A stretch of 64,000 nucleotides of DNA from Plectrocnemia conspersa (taxonomy: Eukaryota > Arthropoda > Insecta > Trichoptera > Polycentropodidae). Below are positions 12,655 to 24,321 of the stretch, in pieces. The stretch lies in assembly GCA_009617715.1 (NCBI GenBank), contig VTFK01000074.1:992001-1056000 (forward strand), in the 5' to 3' direction. The position numbers were made by a program, and so were the translations under genes. The notes beneath the pieces are model-generated. The model saw only the letters and a program-made list of their open reading frames with translations, made no database searches and had not been told where the DNA came from. Position 1 is the stretch's first letter. The number at the start of each line of letters is the position of its first letter.

Positions 12655-13650
12655 TACAAATGTATATTATGATTAAGATACGTGCTTCACGAAATCAAAG
12701 ATTTGCGATTTTAAATGCCTGCTTGGCAAAACCAGATCTGACTATAAAAGTGGAAGCGGCTGCTTTTATGCACTTCAAGTAAATCGTCTGTATTGATTCC
12801 GTTGGATACAAGTTTAGAGTTTAACTCTTAGGTATATAAAAGTTAGAAGTAAAGTGTGACACTAAAGTTATATTAGAAAAAATATGCATTAATGGCAATG
12901 ACAGCAACTACCCAAAATCTTATGATTAGTTGTGGAATTAAATCTCTCATTTAATTTTTTAAATATATTATCAAAATAAACAAATTGCTGCAATTAAACT
13001 TTATCTTAAAGTTTGCTATCTGATATCTGTTGAGAAATTTAATTTGTTAGTATTTTTGTGTTTTTTGTAACGATCCGTTCAAATCGAAATAAGCTTCATT
13101 ATATGCGAGTTTAGGACTGTCAAGTAGTGAATATAAATTAAAAGACGAGGCAGGACATAAAGATGTCTAATATTACAAAAGAGCACTGTTTTGAGAGTAT
13201 ATATGTAAAGTAGGTTGATTTAATTTTGTAGGTTACGATACTCAATGAATATATGAGCTTTGTTGTTCAAGCGTATTGTGAGCACAGTGATAGCAATTAT
13301 TCAGTAATGGAAAAGGCGTTTCGCTTATTAGCATGCCATTGCACAAGGAATATGAAGAGAAAGTTGAAACCAGTGAATATATGAGCTTTGATGTTCAAGC
13401 GTATTATAAAAACTTGAATTCAAGCTGTATTTATAATTTTAGTGAAAAAAATTAAATAAATATATAAAAATTATATTACCTAGCAATTATATCAGAGCCA
13501 TTGTTAGAATTAAAAAAAAATTGATTTAGAAAAAGCATCTATTCAGCAATGGCAAAGGCGTTTCGCTCAAAAGCATGCCATGACACTAGAAATATCAAGA
13601 GAGCTCCTTAAGGAGGGTTTTGATGGATGATGTGGATACAAAACATGTGT
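12655..13650. repeat. low-copy dispersed repeat, related to 58480-59060
   Basis: Shares 'tgcttggc...accagatctgac...aaagtgg' (12718-12760) with 58520-58550 and, more diverged, 58908-58940. Within the block, 'gaatatatgagctttg-tgttcaagcgtatt' occurs twice (about 13246 and 13376). A block containing 'ggcgtttcgct...agcatgcca' also occurs twice (about 13315 and 13556). It is therefore a partly duplicated, decayed repeat. No protein product is recognised. Confidence 0.45.
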
Positions 13651-16015
13651 GGTTTAACAGGATGGGGCAAAAGCTCAAACAGCAAGATGTTTGCTCGCAA
13701 TGTTGAGGGAAATGTTCCCTAAACGATTGCTCTTTAAGAAGGCCACTAGATTTGAGACCATTTCACATTTTCTTTAAGGATACATAAAAAATGTTTTTAA
13801 AAATAGTTTTTGATTTATTGAAGATTTAAAGCCATTACATTTGAGATCATTTGAGTGAATGTATTGATAACTAGGACTGCCATTTAAATTATATGATTTT
13901 ATTAAAGCATTAAAAAGCTTTTTATATAGATGTTTTTTTAACATTTGGGAAATTTTTATAAATGATCAGAAATGTATTGGTAACGATGACTACCAATAGT
14001 TTTGGTTTTTAAAAGAAACCTGTTTTTTATGTACTTTTTAAAAAAAATAAACTTTTTTTCTGAATAGCTTCGTTAATTTTTTATATTCCATAAAAATGTG
14101 AGAGATTTTTATGTCCTACTTTTTATGATCAAGGAAGGAAATAAATGATTTTCCTCTTCCTGGATTTTAAGCGAATTAATTATAGAGTCCTTTCAGACTT
14201 TTAAGCTTAAATGTGTAGAATCTATTGCTACGTAAAAACGACAAGCATTACTCAAGTATGTTGAATTATCTGTGCCATTTGCAATAAATACCATTTTTGT
14301 GCAATAAATAATTTATCACTGGCTTATTGTCCTTAATATTCTTCTTAGTATAAATTAATTGCAGTGATAGCGCAAAAAAATCTTTGCCATACAGACATAA
14401 GCCAATAAATCCATTTACTTATTTTGACATTAATAGGAAACTCAGAATAAAATGGCGCTCTAAAGTATTGCAATGAAAATGCTTCATATTAAACATCATC
14501 ATATCTCTTTAACAATGCCAAAAAAATAGGCTAATTTTCAATTTTCATGAAAATTATGCAGTCGTGAGGGTTTCAAAGATCTGCAAAATTTGATGGAATT
14601 AAAAGATTATTTTAACGATGATTTTGAACAAAAAAGAAATGAAAATCATGTCTTTAAAGTAAGCCCACACAAGAGAGATCTTGTTACCAAATAATTGTGT
14701 TAATAATTTAAAATATTGTACATATGATTTGAAATGTTAATCACCTATATGTACAAATAAAATACTACTCTTTGCTGGGAAAGGACGCGCGCTATACCAT
14801 ACGCATAATAACATTGCTATTCTACCCTTTGGTTACCAATCGTTGGAATGACCATATGGATCATTTCTTTTTTAAGGTATGAACACATTTTTTGTGTATC
14901 TAAAAAATGATGCAATTGGCTCATCTGCGATTTACTTTTAAGAGCTGTCTACACTAGACACTTGGTAACATTGTACACGCAGAAAAAAGATGCTGGAGTC
15001 ATAGCAGCAGAATGCATCGACACGAGAGACATCATGGTTCGTTCAGAGAGCATCTCGAAAACTCCAACATAATCACAGTCAACAATTATACTACTCGACA
15101 CGCCAATGAAGAGTTTTCGAGTTCATGATCTGCCATTTTAACTCCAATATTTCTCTCTTATGTGGTAGTTTAAATATATTAAAAGCCATTACAAGCTGTT
15201 CCAGCGTCTATTTGGCTGCAAAGTTAAAATTGGGTCGCAAAACTGATTGTGAATATGTCGATATATTGTGCCAGCGATCGAGTTTTTGGCCAGGTCAGGT
15301 GTATAAATATAATCTTTTTATTTATAAATAATACTGTTATTGTAACAATGTTGTTATTACTTTTCATGATTATTATAATATATTCTATTTTAAATAATTG
15401 CAATTATGTTGTTGAAAAAATAAATAAATAAATTAGTTTATTTAAAAAAAAAAACTAATTAGTGTATTAAATAACAGTAAAACTACCTAACGTTTCTCTT
15501 TAACTTATGAATAAAAACAGACATTTGCATCATCATAAAAATATTATGTAGTACTTAACATTTTATGATTATGTAAAAATAAGCATATAACATAATATAT
15601 TATATCCAATTCAGGACACACATTGAATTCTCCCTAGACGCTCTTAAAAAGGGCAATATCGGTAAAAAACAGAACGCTTTACAAACCTATATAATACCAT
15701 AATTAGGTAATTTAATTATAGTTATATAAACAACAAGCCTCTGAGGTGTGTATATAATTTTAATATTATATTATATATTAAAACTGAAAATGTTTCTATG
15801 TATTTTTTACATTCCCCTAATATTATAGCATACATATGTATTTTAATCTATTCCCAGACAGCGTAGGTAAATATAGTTTCTGATCAACAACACGAATGCA
15901 CAGGGGAAATTTCAGATAAAATCACAAAAGTCAATATTATCTGGAGTCAATATTATTGCGATTTACCTTAGCGTGAAATGTTGATAAAAAACCAACAAAA
16001 TATTCGCTACACATT
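13651..16015. other. non-coding DNA, no gene seen
   Basis: A/T-rich DNA with scattered higher-GC text around 14940-15130. Small overlapping open frames at 15125-15431 have no domain. Nothing else can be supported. Confidence 0.5.
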
Positions 16016-17425
16016 ACCTGTTCGGTGACACTACACGAAAAGTGCATTTAATAAACTCCCAGAGGCCAACCTGGCTATGAAAAAAATCACAAGAGAGTGT
16101 TGAGCCTGCAAAGCGCTAAAGGGCTTTCAAAGTTCGCGCACACACACAAGAGACGAAAGCTCGTCGAGCTTTTCATTTCCCCTTAGCGCCTCATATAATA
16201 TTCGTCGGTGAAAAAAATCATCCGCCACGTGATCGCAAACGTATTCAAATGTGTTGAATGGTGAAGTGTTTTATAACTTTCGATCAAATGAGCTTCGTAT
16301 GAATAACAATTATTTAAAATATTCTATTTTAAAATTAAATATGTTACACATAAAAAAATACTATAAATGTTTTTAGTCTAAATTACCTATTAATGAATTT
16401 TTTAGTACATATTTTACAATATCATATGTAAAAGTATTACTACGATTATCAAACAACTAAGTCTAAATAACGTTATAAATTTCATTAATACGTTTTGTAT
16501 AATTAATAAAGGATATGATTACATAGTTTTTTTGTCGCATATTATGTTATCTTTTAGCGAGCTTCTTGTGTTGTAGCACACATTTTTAAGGCGTACTTTA
16601 TATGTAAGTACGTTATTATTATTATTTTATTTATATAAAATATTATTAGGTTAAACAATTCAACACATTAAAACATTTTTTTGCCATATATTTAAATATG
16701 TAGACGTGTGTGAAAAATTAGTGTAAAAGTTTATTTTATCCGCTTAACTCACAAGAAGACAAGTATCCGTTTTTTCGTAAAGGTAAATTTTCAGTGTGTC
16801 GCTTGAGATTAATGTTTAACTAAGAAGATTAACTCTTCTGTCGCCCGTCGAGAATAAAACCTTTTTATTGTCGGCCACCGTGTAGTAGTCTTTGAACTCG
16901 AAAGAACTTTCTCTCACGGACCAAAGTTGTTTTATAGCCCACAGCCCAACTAAATCTTATTAAAAATATACGTTTTTTTCTTTAGTAAAGAGCCGTCTCT
17001 CCTTCCTCTCCTTAAGGGGATTCGGAAAAGGAAAAGCCTCCGATCAGTCTCTTCAGTTTACACGTTTTGCATACAAAGCGAATGGCTTATTTCATGCGAC
17101 GGGATGTTCGCGACATTTATCATCGTTTTGATGTAGATAAAAATTTAGATGTGCTTGAATAGAATGACGCATTTTCGATGGCGTAACACGCGTGTAACAC
17201 TCGATCAAGGTTAATTGAACGTTACTAAGATGAAAAGTGTAACCCATAAAATGATTAGCGATTACCAATCCATGCGAATTAAGCGTAATAAAAAATAATT
17301 TTATGCCTAATAAAAAAATTAAATGGTAAACGTTAAATGGACCGCATGGGAAAAACAACAATTTGGAACCATCCGTATCCCAGAAAGCGTACGAAAAACT
17401 TTGGTTCGTTTTTATGTACATTTTA
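16016..17425. other. higher-complexity segment, possible regulatory DNA
   Basis: The stretches 16016-16260 and 16740-17420 have clearly less homopolymer and more GC than the surroundings and contain no recognisable transposon. A 109-codon minus-strand frame (17092-17421) has no domain, and its composition is not persuasive for coding. The text is reminiscent of conserved non-coding DNA (many ATTA/TAAT-type motifs, for example 'gattagcgatta' near 17256). Function is not shown. Confidence 0.3.
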
Positions 17426-17889
17426 AAGTTTCATACTTTAGAAAGTGGCTTAACGCAATTTTATCTCAAATGTAAACGAAAATATCTTTCATATACATAT
17501 GTATAAAAAAAATTAGGCATAACCTTATTTAAATAAAATGGTAGTGAATATACTCCAAGGCAATATTTTTACGACAAAGATAATATCAATTTATATGTAA
17601 AATTCCAAACAGTTTCGCTCGTTTGCTTAATTCACTAGTATAAAAAAATATATATTTACTATATTAATTACTGACAGTTTCGCCCAATATTTTTGTTCTT
17701 ATTGTACTTAGAAACTATGCTCTCAGATTTTAAATACGGCTTTGAGAAGTTAAATACGGCGTTCTTCTGTGCCTGATTTGGATCCCGATTTAATTTTGAA
17801 GGGTTGTAAAGTCTGTTTCGCAGCTCCTTTGATCTATTTTTCTTAGGAAATGCACAAAAGTCACCCCTATTCATAAAAAGAAAGATTCA

Positions 17890-18125
17890 CAAATACGTCT
17901 TTATTACTTTCGGCAAGTTTTTATAGATCAATCTTCTACTGAAACTGTGACAAAATCATTTAATGCGGAAATTGAAATAGACGTCGTATATACAAATTTT
18001 GAGAAGGCATTTGACAAAGTTTGTCATGGATTATAATTATAAGAATTGTCATACCTTGGTTACATGGATGATTTAACTTGGTTATTTTATTGAGTTATTT
18101 GAGCGATCGTAGACAGTTTTATAAT
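17890..18125 (+). pseudogene. non-LTR retrotransposon reverse transcriptase fragment
   Basis: The translation around 17968-18030 reads EIEIDVVYTNFEKAFDKVCHGL. This matches the jockey/CR1-like RT signature 'qvDvvYtDFsKAFDkVnH'. Then, after stops and frameshifts, 'SYLSDRRQ' (about 18092-18118) fits the downstream 'sYLs.RrQ' motif. An upstream STETV piece fits the 'RST.TN' block. It is truncated at both ends. The segment 'gatttaac-tcggttattt...gagcgatcgtagacag' is shared with 29738-29775, so both come from the same family. Confidence 0.75.
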
Positions 18126-18240
18126 CAAAATAACATTTAACTTCTTTTGACGTGAATTTTTGCCTTCTGAGAAGTGAAAATTGTTTTTGCGCCCTCCTAT
18201 TGATAACATTTCGGTTTTAATTTACTTTAAGCAATCCACA
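18126..18240. mobile_element. foldback MITE, one-arm fragment
   Basis: Carries 'ttttgacgtgaatttttg', 'cttctgagaagtgaaaattg' and 'gcgccctcctattga' in order, as in the right arms at 5940 and 26410. It directly abuts the repeat block at 18240. Confidence 0.6.
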
Positions 18241-18625
18241 TTGCATGTGTTACGCATGCCCTGTTGTTCTCATTCACTTAACACGCGAGCGAGCGAAAGG
18301 TAAAATATCTCACAATACGCGCCTGATAAAAATATGTATAAAATACTATTTATATTTATATTACTACAGCAGCGGTTTTTAACTTGGGGCGCGGGAAGGT
18401 ATTTCCGAGGGTGCGAGAGAAGTTTCTTACTATATAATTGTATTTTTATGGTATTTAAAAACTATTGCTATTTTCAATGGCATCGGCCATATGTTTTTAG
18501 CACATTTTTGAAGCCAAATTCAATTTAGAATCCGCGCCAAAAGCAATAAAATTACGACTTGTATTAGGTGAGAATCGGACAACTGTCAATAATCACGCGT
18601 GTTCAAAGATGCATGTACGTCATTA
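18240..18625 (+). repeat. dispersed repeat block, copy B
   Basis: Second copy of 5013-5480. It starts with the right half of the 4929-5100 MITE (gcgagcgagcgaaaggtaaa ... atctcacaatacgcgcc), then the CAGCGGTTTTTAACTTGGGG motif at about 18369, then 'gaatcggacaactgtcaataatcacgcg' at about 18571. Internal indels distinguish the copies. Confidence 0.65.
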
Positions 18626-18629
18626 TATC

Positions 18630-18850
18630 GCATTATTAGCGACGCCGTCGCAGTGGGAACGCTCGTTACCGAGCGTCCCCACTGCGACGGCGCCGACACG
18701 ATTTTATTGCTTTTGACGTGAATTTTTGACTTCTGAGAAGTGATAATTGTTTTTGCGCTCTCCTTTTGATCAAAATTCGGTTTTAATTTACTTTAACCAA
18801 TCCTCTTATAGCAGAATTTTGTAGTAATATCAGTAAGGATAGCTATAATA
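18630..18850. mobile_element. foldback MITE with GC-rich core palindrome
   Basis: The core is a near-perfect inverted repeat: gccgtcgcagtgggaacgctcg at about 18643-18664 and cgagcgtccccactgcgacggc at about 18669-18690, one mismatch, 'ttac' loop. It is followed by the usual arm (gattttattgcttttgacgtg, ttctgagaagtgataattg, gcgctctcc, aaaattcggtt). Only the right outer arm is complete. Confidence 0.65.
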
Positions 18851-18885
18851 TTTTAAAGCATTATATCGAAGTGCAGACAAAATAT

Positions 18886-19700
18886 GAAGCAATGTGCGAG
18901 ATGCAACATCTGTCTTTACTCCTCCTGCTTATTTTACCTTAAGATAAATAATTTGGACTTGACCTAATGAAACTTAAAAAAACTATAAGTAGTTTAAGAT
19001 TTTTCCCTAGGTTAGATTTGGGTTAGAACAGAAAATAGACGTATCGCAACTGTCAAATAGAGTTTTATAGACATTTTAGAGCAACAAGTGTATGTAAATG
19101 TATATATTTCTACATATGAAAAAATTGAAATCGTATAATTTAAATAGCACTTCTAGACAAATTATATTTTTACTAGTAAAAATATATATCTACCAGTGAA
19201 AATGTATTTCCATATGATTTTACTGAAATGGCATATTTAAAAAAATATTTTCGGAATAGATAATATATTTTTAAAACATAGTTATATCCAAATGCAGTTG
19301 TTAGTTTGTATTTTAAATTTTACCTAATGAAAGTTGCATTTGTTTAATTCGTGTAGGTTAGGTTTGGGTTTGAACAGAAAATTAATGTTTCATCACACTG
19401 ATTTTCTTAGACTTTTTAGAGAAGCGTATAATTTCACTTACGCCAATCAATTAAATTAATTAGTAGAAAAATATATCTACAAGTGAAAATGTATTTGGAC
19501 TTCACTAGTGAATATATACCTTCACTGAAAAATACATATTCACTGCAATATAATACATCGCATGTGTAAATCATATAATTTTTATAGCACCTGCCAGATA
19601 AATTATATTTTCACTGCTAAATATATTTTGATATAATTTCACTGGAATGTTATATTTAAAAACATATTTTCGGCATACATTTTCATTAAAAGATAACTCG
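18886..19700 (+). repeat. 'gggttagaacag' repeat family, two adjacent copies
   Basis: Unit 1 has 'taggttagatttgggttagaacagaaaat' near 19007, and unit 2 has 'taggttaggtttgggtttgaacagaaaat' near 19354. Each is followed by 'ctac-agtgaaaatgtattt'-type blocks (near 19190 and 19472). Between and after them are repeated 'ttcactgg/aaaatatatat' motifs. The class is unknown; it is non-coding. Confidence 0.5.
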
Positions 19701-20401
19701 AGAATTTCTGGATTCGAATCAGGGACGTCATTCAGCGTCCGGATCCAAGAATTCAACGCGATATTCTGAGAAACAATTAGAGATAACGTGACGACGACAA
19801 CACGTATCTATTTCTATATTTTTGATAAAATCTTCCGTGATTTTAATTAGCTGCTGCAAGATTCAAGATCATTTAAATCAAAACCATTTATAAGAATGCA
19901 ATATTTGTAATTAACAAATTCAAATTTCAAAATAGTCTAACACCCAAAATATATTTACGGTACAAAAACATTGAATTATGGTTATAATGTATCTTCAGAG
20001 TCCACGAATCTCAAGGGTTAATAATAAATTATCCAAATATCACATTGATATTCACATCGTCCCAAAGGTGACCCAGGAAATTCGTGCTTCACACGAGATA
20101 AGCGACACGACGTTTCATATATAACGTAAATATCACACCACACACACGAACATAATAAATGTTTATTAAACTTTACGGTAACGTAGTTAAAGATATGCAT
20201 ATAAATTGTCTGATATTTTCTTAACCGCAATAAAGCCGGGCGTGCGTTACACGATCCGCACCCAAAACGCTACACGTAAACTTAACTTACACAACTCCCC
20301 GAGTTACGTAATGAATCTCGACTCTTGCGGAAGTAGTGAAAGAAAAAACACATACATAATAAAAATATAAAAATTGTCTTCGTACATATTGGCTTTATTA
20401 C
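19701..20401. other. non-coding DNA, no gene seen
   Basis: Small minus-strand frames (20018-20230 and part of 20282-20509) have no recognisable domain. The stretch would be the start of the intron if the leader exon at 20402-20515 is real. Confidence 0.4.
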
Positions 20402-20515
20402 CTGTAATCCGTGTTGACTTTCCTTGGGTTCAAATGTTGAGAGCTTACGACAACCCCCCGGGGACTTGTAAGGGTGGATTTTCCCCCGTGAACAAATCAC
20501 GCAAGCCACTCGCCG
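20402..20515 (-). other. candidate minus-strand leader exon
   Basis: On the minus strand the segment ends at CAG|GTAATA (20402/20401), an acceptable 5' splice site. Its sequence is distinctly more GC-rich than the flanks. A consensus TATA box lies upstream at 20540-20548, about 30 bases from the segment's 5' end. An open frame without ATG runs through it (CVICSRGKIHPYKSPGG...), which I do not treat as coding. The simplest reading is an untranslated first exon of a gene transcribed leftwards, but no transcript evidence exists here. Confidence 0.35.
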
Positions 20516-20539
20516 GGATGAGTTTTGGATATGCTCCCT

Positions 20540-20548
20540 CTTTATATA
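20540..20548 (-). promoter_or_regulatory. candidate TATA box
   Basis: The minus-strand text is TATATAAAG, followed about 30 bases downstream by the GC-richer leader that ends in a splice donor. TATA-like strings are common in DNA this AT-rich, so it is the conjunction with the leader, not the box alone, that is suggestive. Confidence 0.35.
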
Positions 20549-20939
20549 ACTTTAATTCTTTTGAGTAATGTATCGTGTGATTTTTTATGGTTCAATATAC
20601 ATAAAAATAAATTAGGGTTAAGTGTTTTGTGTAACCGCTTTGAATTGAAAAGATTAAGCTACACGAAACTTTGATAATAATAAAGAGAGACTCAATAACG
20701 TGTCACAATATTTATATTTTAATAAAATATTTTTTATTAATAAATAGTAACAGAGTAAAAGGTTAACTTATTGCTTATATCGGGGTTACACTTTTGAGTG
20801 TTTTTTAACTTTGAAAAATAATAAGTAGAAATCTATTCTAAAATAAAATCTATGAAAATATTAGGATGTAATGTTTTTTTATTTTTTATATTTTGCGCTC
20901 TTAAGCATTATTTTGTCGAAACAGAAAGTATGAGTGCAA

Positions 20940-22660
20940 ACTTATGCACAATGCCGCGCAGGACATGAGAGATATTAATTTAAGATTTGGCGAGGGTACT
21001 GTTAGTCAGAGAACTGTAGACGTTGATTTGATAAATTTAATACTGACAATATTAACCTTAAAAATGAGCCCCATGAAACAGCTAATCAACAAAAAACAGA
21101 AAAGGTAAAATAACTACAATTGTGTACCGCAAGAACTTACTTAAAGATAAAAATAACAATGAGACGAAATCATTTTTACTTCACAAAAACTACAGAAAAT
21201 CATCTGCGATGAAAAATAGATTCTTTTGTAAAAGATTAATTTAATATAATATAATATATAAAAATATTTTTTTTCAAATTACAATTTCGAGCTTATGAAA
21301 AATAAAAAGCAACGGGTTTTGACAAATTGCAACAATTAAACTAACAGACTCCCTGTTAGCACGGCATGACTAGAAACACTACACATTGTGCTTGAAGAAT
21401 ACAATAGACAATGCATCTATCCGGAAAAAAAACTAATTTTATCTACCCCTTGCATTAACGACCTTTGAAATCGATCCACCGTGTAGTTTCACTTATTCAA
21501 GTAAACATATTTCGTTGGTCAAATAATTAAGCGATGCAATTAGACGAAGAAGTTTGCATCAGAAAAGACAAAGGTGACGGTATGATAGTATTCACAACTT
21601 CACAACCTCTAAAAATAAAGATTTGTGTAACAAATGATACATTTGTTATTAAATCATTAGTAAAAGACAATTTCTGTAAATATAGCATATTTTAATAAAT
21701 AAAATTGCAGTAAAAAATAAAACGTTTTTCCATTAAAATCGCAGATTTCATAAAAAAAAATGTTAATAAATATTTTTAATGTCTTTGTTATAAAACTGAG
21801 CTAGGTTTATTTCATGTTTGTTGATAGGAATTGTACAAACAATAATTATATCATAACCAAAATAAAAAAATAAAAATAGATTGGCACCATCCCAAAAAAC
21901 ATTTTCCACCTTCATGAAGTGATTCGAGACGACAGACAACCAGACCGAGACCGAAAAAAACCGCGGATTATCCAGAGAAAATAACTACTAAATCAGCACT
22001 TAGTCTACATAATACAATTTGACATTATTTATCTGTGTTAAATTGTATTAAATAATAACCTCAAAATCCTAAACTCTACAGTAACCAGTTATGATCAGGA
22101 TTGTGGCTAGTCAGAAAATCAGATTTAAAACCGAGTTTGCATCAGAAAATCATTATGGTGACAGTATGATGATATTCTAAAATAACTATTTATCGATTGT
22201 TTCTTAAATTGGGCAACACTATTATAGCAGAATCATATGGTAGGGAAATTAGTAACATATATTTAAAATCAACAATACAACATATGATGTAGATAAACAG
22301 ACCTAGAGTGAAATTTCTCCACGATAATGCCAAACATCATATTTCACTAATCACTGTTGCAAAACTAAACAATTTGTTATTGGAAATTTTGACTCGTCCC
22401 TCAAGTTTTATTGACATTTACCATATAAACTATTACATTTCGCAACTCTAAAACCTTCAAAAATAAAGATTTGTTTAACAAGTGATACATTCGTTCTTAA
22501 AGACAATTGCTATATGTAAAATATATTTTTATATATTACAAACATATGCTTTACTTTTTAAAAATTGAACAAATTATATTTGGGAATTGTTCTTCATTCC
22601 CCATATTTTATTGATCTCTATCCTTCAGATTATTACATTTTTAAGAATTTAAAATAAAAA
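20940..22660 (+). pseudogene. shattered mariner transposase
   Basis: N-terminal helix-turn-helix region at about 20960-21100: MRDINLRFGEGTVSQRTVD, then after a frameshift FDKFNTDNINLKNEPHETA, matching the mariner 'w...i...fGegtvs.rTvqrWf.kFr.gd..l.depr.grp' segment. At about 21130-21230 there are VPQELT and KIICDEK pieces, corresponding to 'WVPHEL' and the first catalytic region 'TgDEkW'. At about 22135-22340 come LHQKIIMVTVW and FLHDNAKHH, around the second catalytic Asp. At 22568-22654 the C-terminal 'HSPYFIDLYPSDYYIFKNLK' carries the third catalytic Asp region. Many stops and frameshifts make it dead. Pieces of the C-terminal half are duplicated (about 21550, 22380-22440 and 22565-22655). 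Confidence 0.75.
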
Positions 22661-24321
22661 ATAATAATAAACAGAGTGATTTTATAAAAACTTGTCCCAA
22701 GGGATACCATTATTATTAAGTAATTAGAAAATGACAATTTTTTTAAGTAAAGAATATTTTAATAAATAAAATTGCAGTAAAAAAAATAAAGCGTTTTTTT
22801 TTCACTAGAATTAAAACTAAACTTTATGATTTAAAAGGTTTCCTTAATGTGTTATGATAGCCATTATCTAAACAATAATTATATTATTGTCAAAATAAAA
22901 ATAGGTTGGCACATTCCCAGATAATTTTTTACAGCTCTCCATACCTATCGCTAAAAACATCATTAGATTTGGCAAGCTTGTTGAGAAACTGTATGGCTCA
23001 AACAAAAGAAGAGTTCTTAAGCGCTGACATCTTAGCCGCAACGGATAAGAATAAGGGACGCGAGCGTGACTCTCTGGGGCACTCTAAACACAGTATTATC
23101 GACATTTCATTAAGTAAACGCTACGCCAAGAATGATATGAATTGTATATTTATGTTTCTTGCTAAAATACATAAATTAACATAAAAAAATACAGACAATG
23201 TAGTTATATTCAAGAACGCTACAAACTAGCGTATCATATAGAACGCGATTATTTAAATAATTATTAAAGTGACACGCTCCGCATAACAAAGCTGAGCACC
23301 TTTGAAAATTTGCATACAAAATTTCCAGTGAATGGAAAATAATATTTATTTAGACCAATAAACTTTGCCTATAATGTGCATGTTCCTGGGTAAAACTTTA
23401 TAAACGAAACACTTTGATAAAAATTAAAAAATATTAATCAATTATAAGTTTACGGTTGCAATATGACAGGTGTTAGGTTAGTGCGTTACAACTAGTGGGT
23501 ACTTCCTGGTATTTCCCTGGAGGGAAATCTCAGATTTTTTTATTCTGACACCCTTAATTTACGTTTGAAAAACCGGGACGAGAAAATATTTATAATGTTT
23601 TAACAACTTACGGCTCAGGGCATTTTTGACGAACTTTTCTTAATGGCCGGACGATTTCGCAGAATAATGGCAAACAATTATCTTTTTTTTTGTTAATTCA
23701 CTATAACCGGTAAACCAATTAAATTCAATGTGTAGCTTCCTTGTGATTTTTCGTATAAATATATTGTGACATACCTTTTGAAAATTGATTTATTGCACCC
23801 CAAATTCAGGAATTCCACACAGAAAAAAAAATGCATTTTATAATCGAAGGAATGCAATATATAATGTTTCTTCTGTACTATCGACCGAAACGTATCGCGA
23901 AAATTGCTCTTTTCTCAGTGATCTTATGTAATTGTGATTTTAATTAAAAAAAAATATTTTCAAAAACCCCAAAAATTTACGAAAGAGGAGAGAAAACTTT
24001 TTGAAAAATTTTAAGACGCGTTACTCAACGCCCCCAGTGATTGTGAATATAGTGATATGTGCAAAAGTGATTTTAATTTAAGTGTACGTGAACATAGACA
24101 GTGTGTGATGATTTATTTTCATTCAGTGATAGTGATATTATCCCAGAAGACTAGAGTGAATTTGTTCCAACAAGCGACAAGTAAGGGAGCAAGTTTTTTT
24201 CCCAATAATAATAAAAGCATTGAAGAAGTGCCCAATTTATTTATTGGCGATGTTTGTTTGAAATAATAGTTTCGGAACAAATTTATATCATCAAAAATTA
24301 AATACAAAAATATAGAAAAAA
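22661..24321. other. non-coding DNA between mariner and piggyBac remnants
   Basis: The 'tattttaataaataaaattgcagtaaaaaa' string near 22753 repeats one near 21692, so the left part still belongs to the mariner-associated duplications. The rest, including frames at 22906-23184 and 24057-24266, shows no recognisable domain. The right end may contain the decayed N-terminal part of the piggyBac remnant. Confidence 0.4.

Noticed and set aside
17092..17421. 109-codon minus-strand frame
   Set aside because: No domain, no codon pattern, and poly-A/T text inside. Better explained as higher-complexity non-coding DNA.
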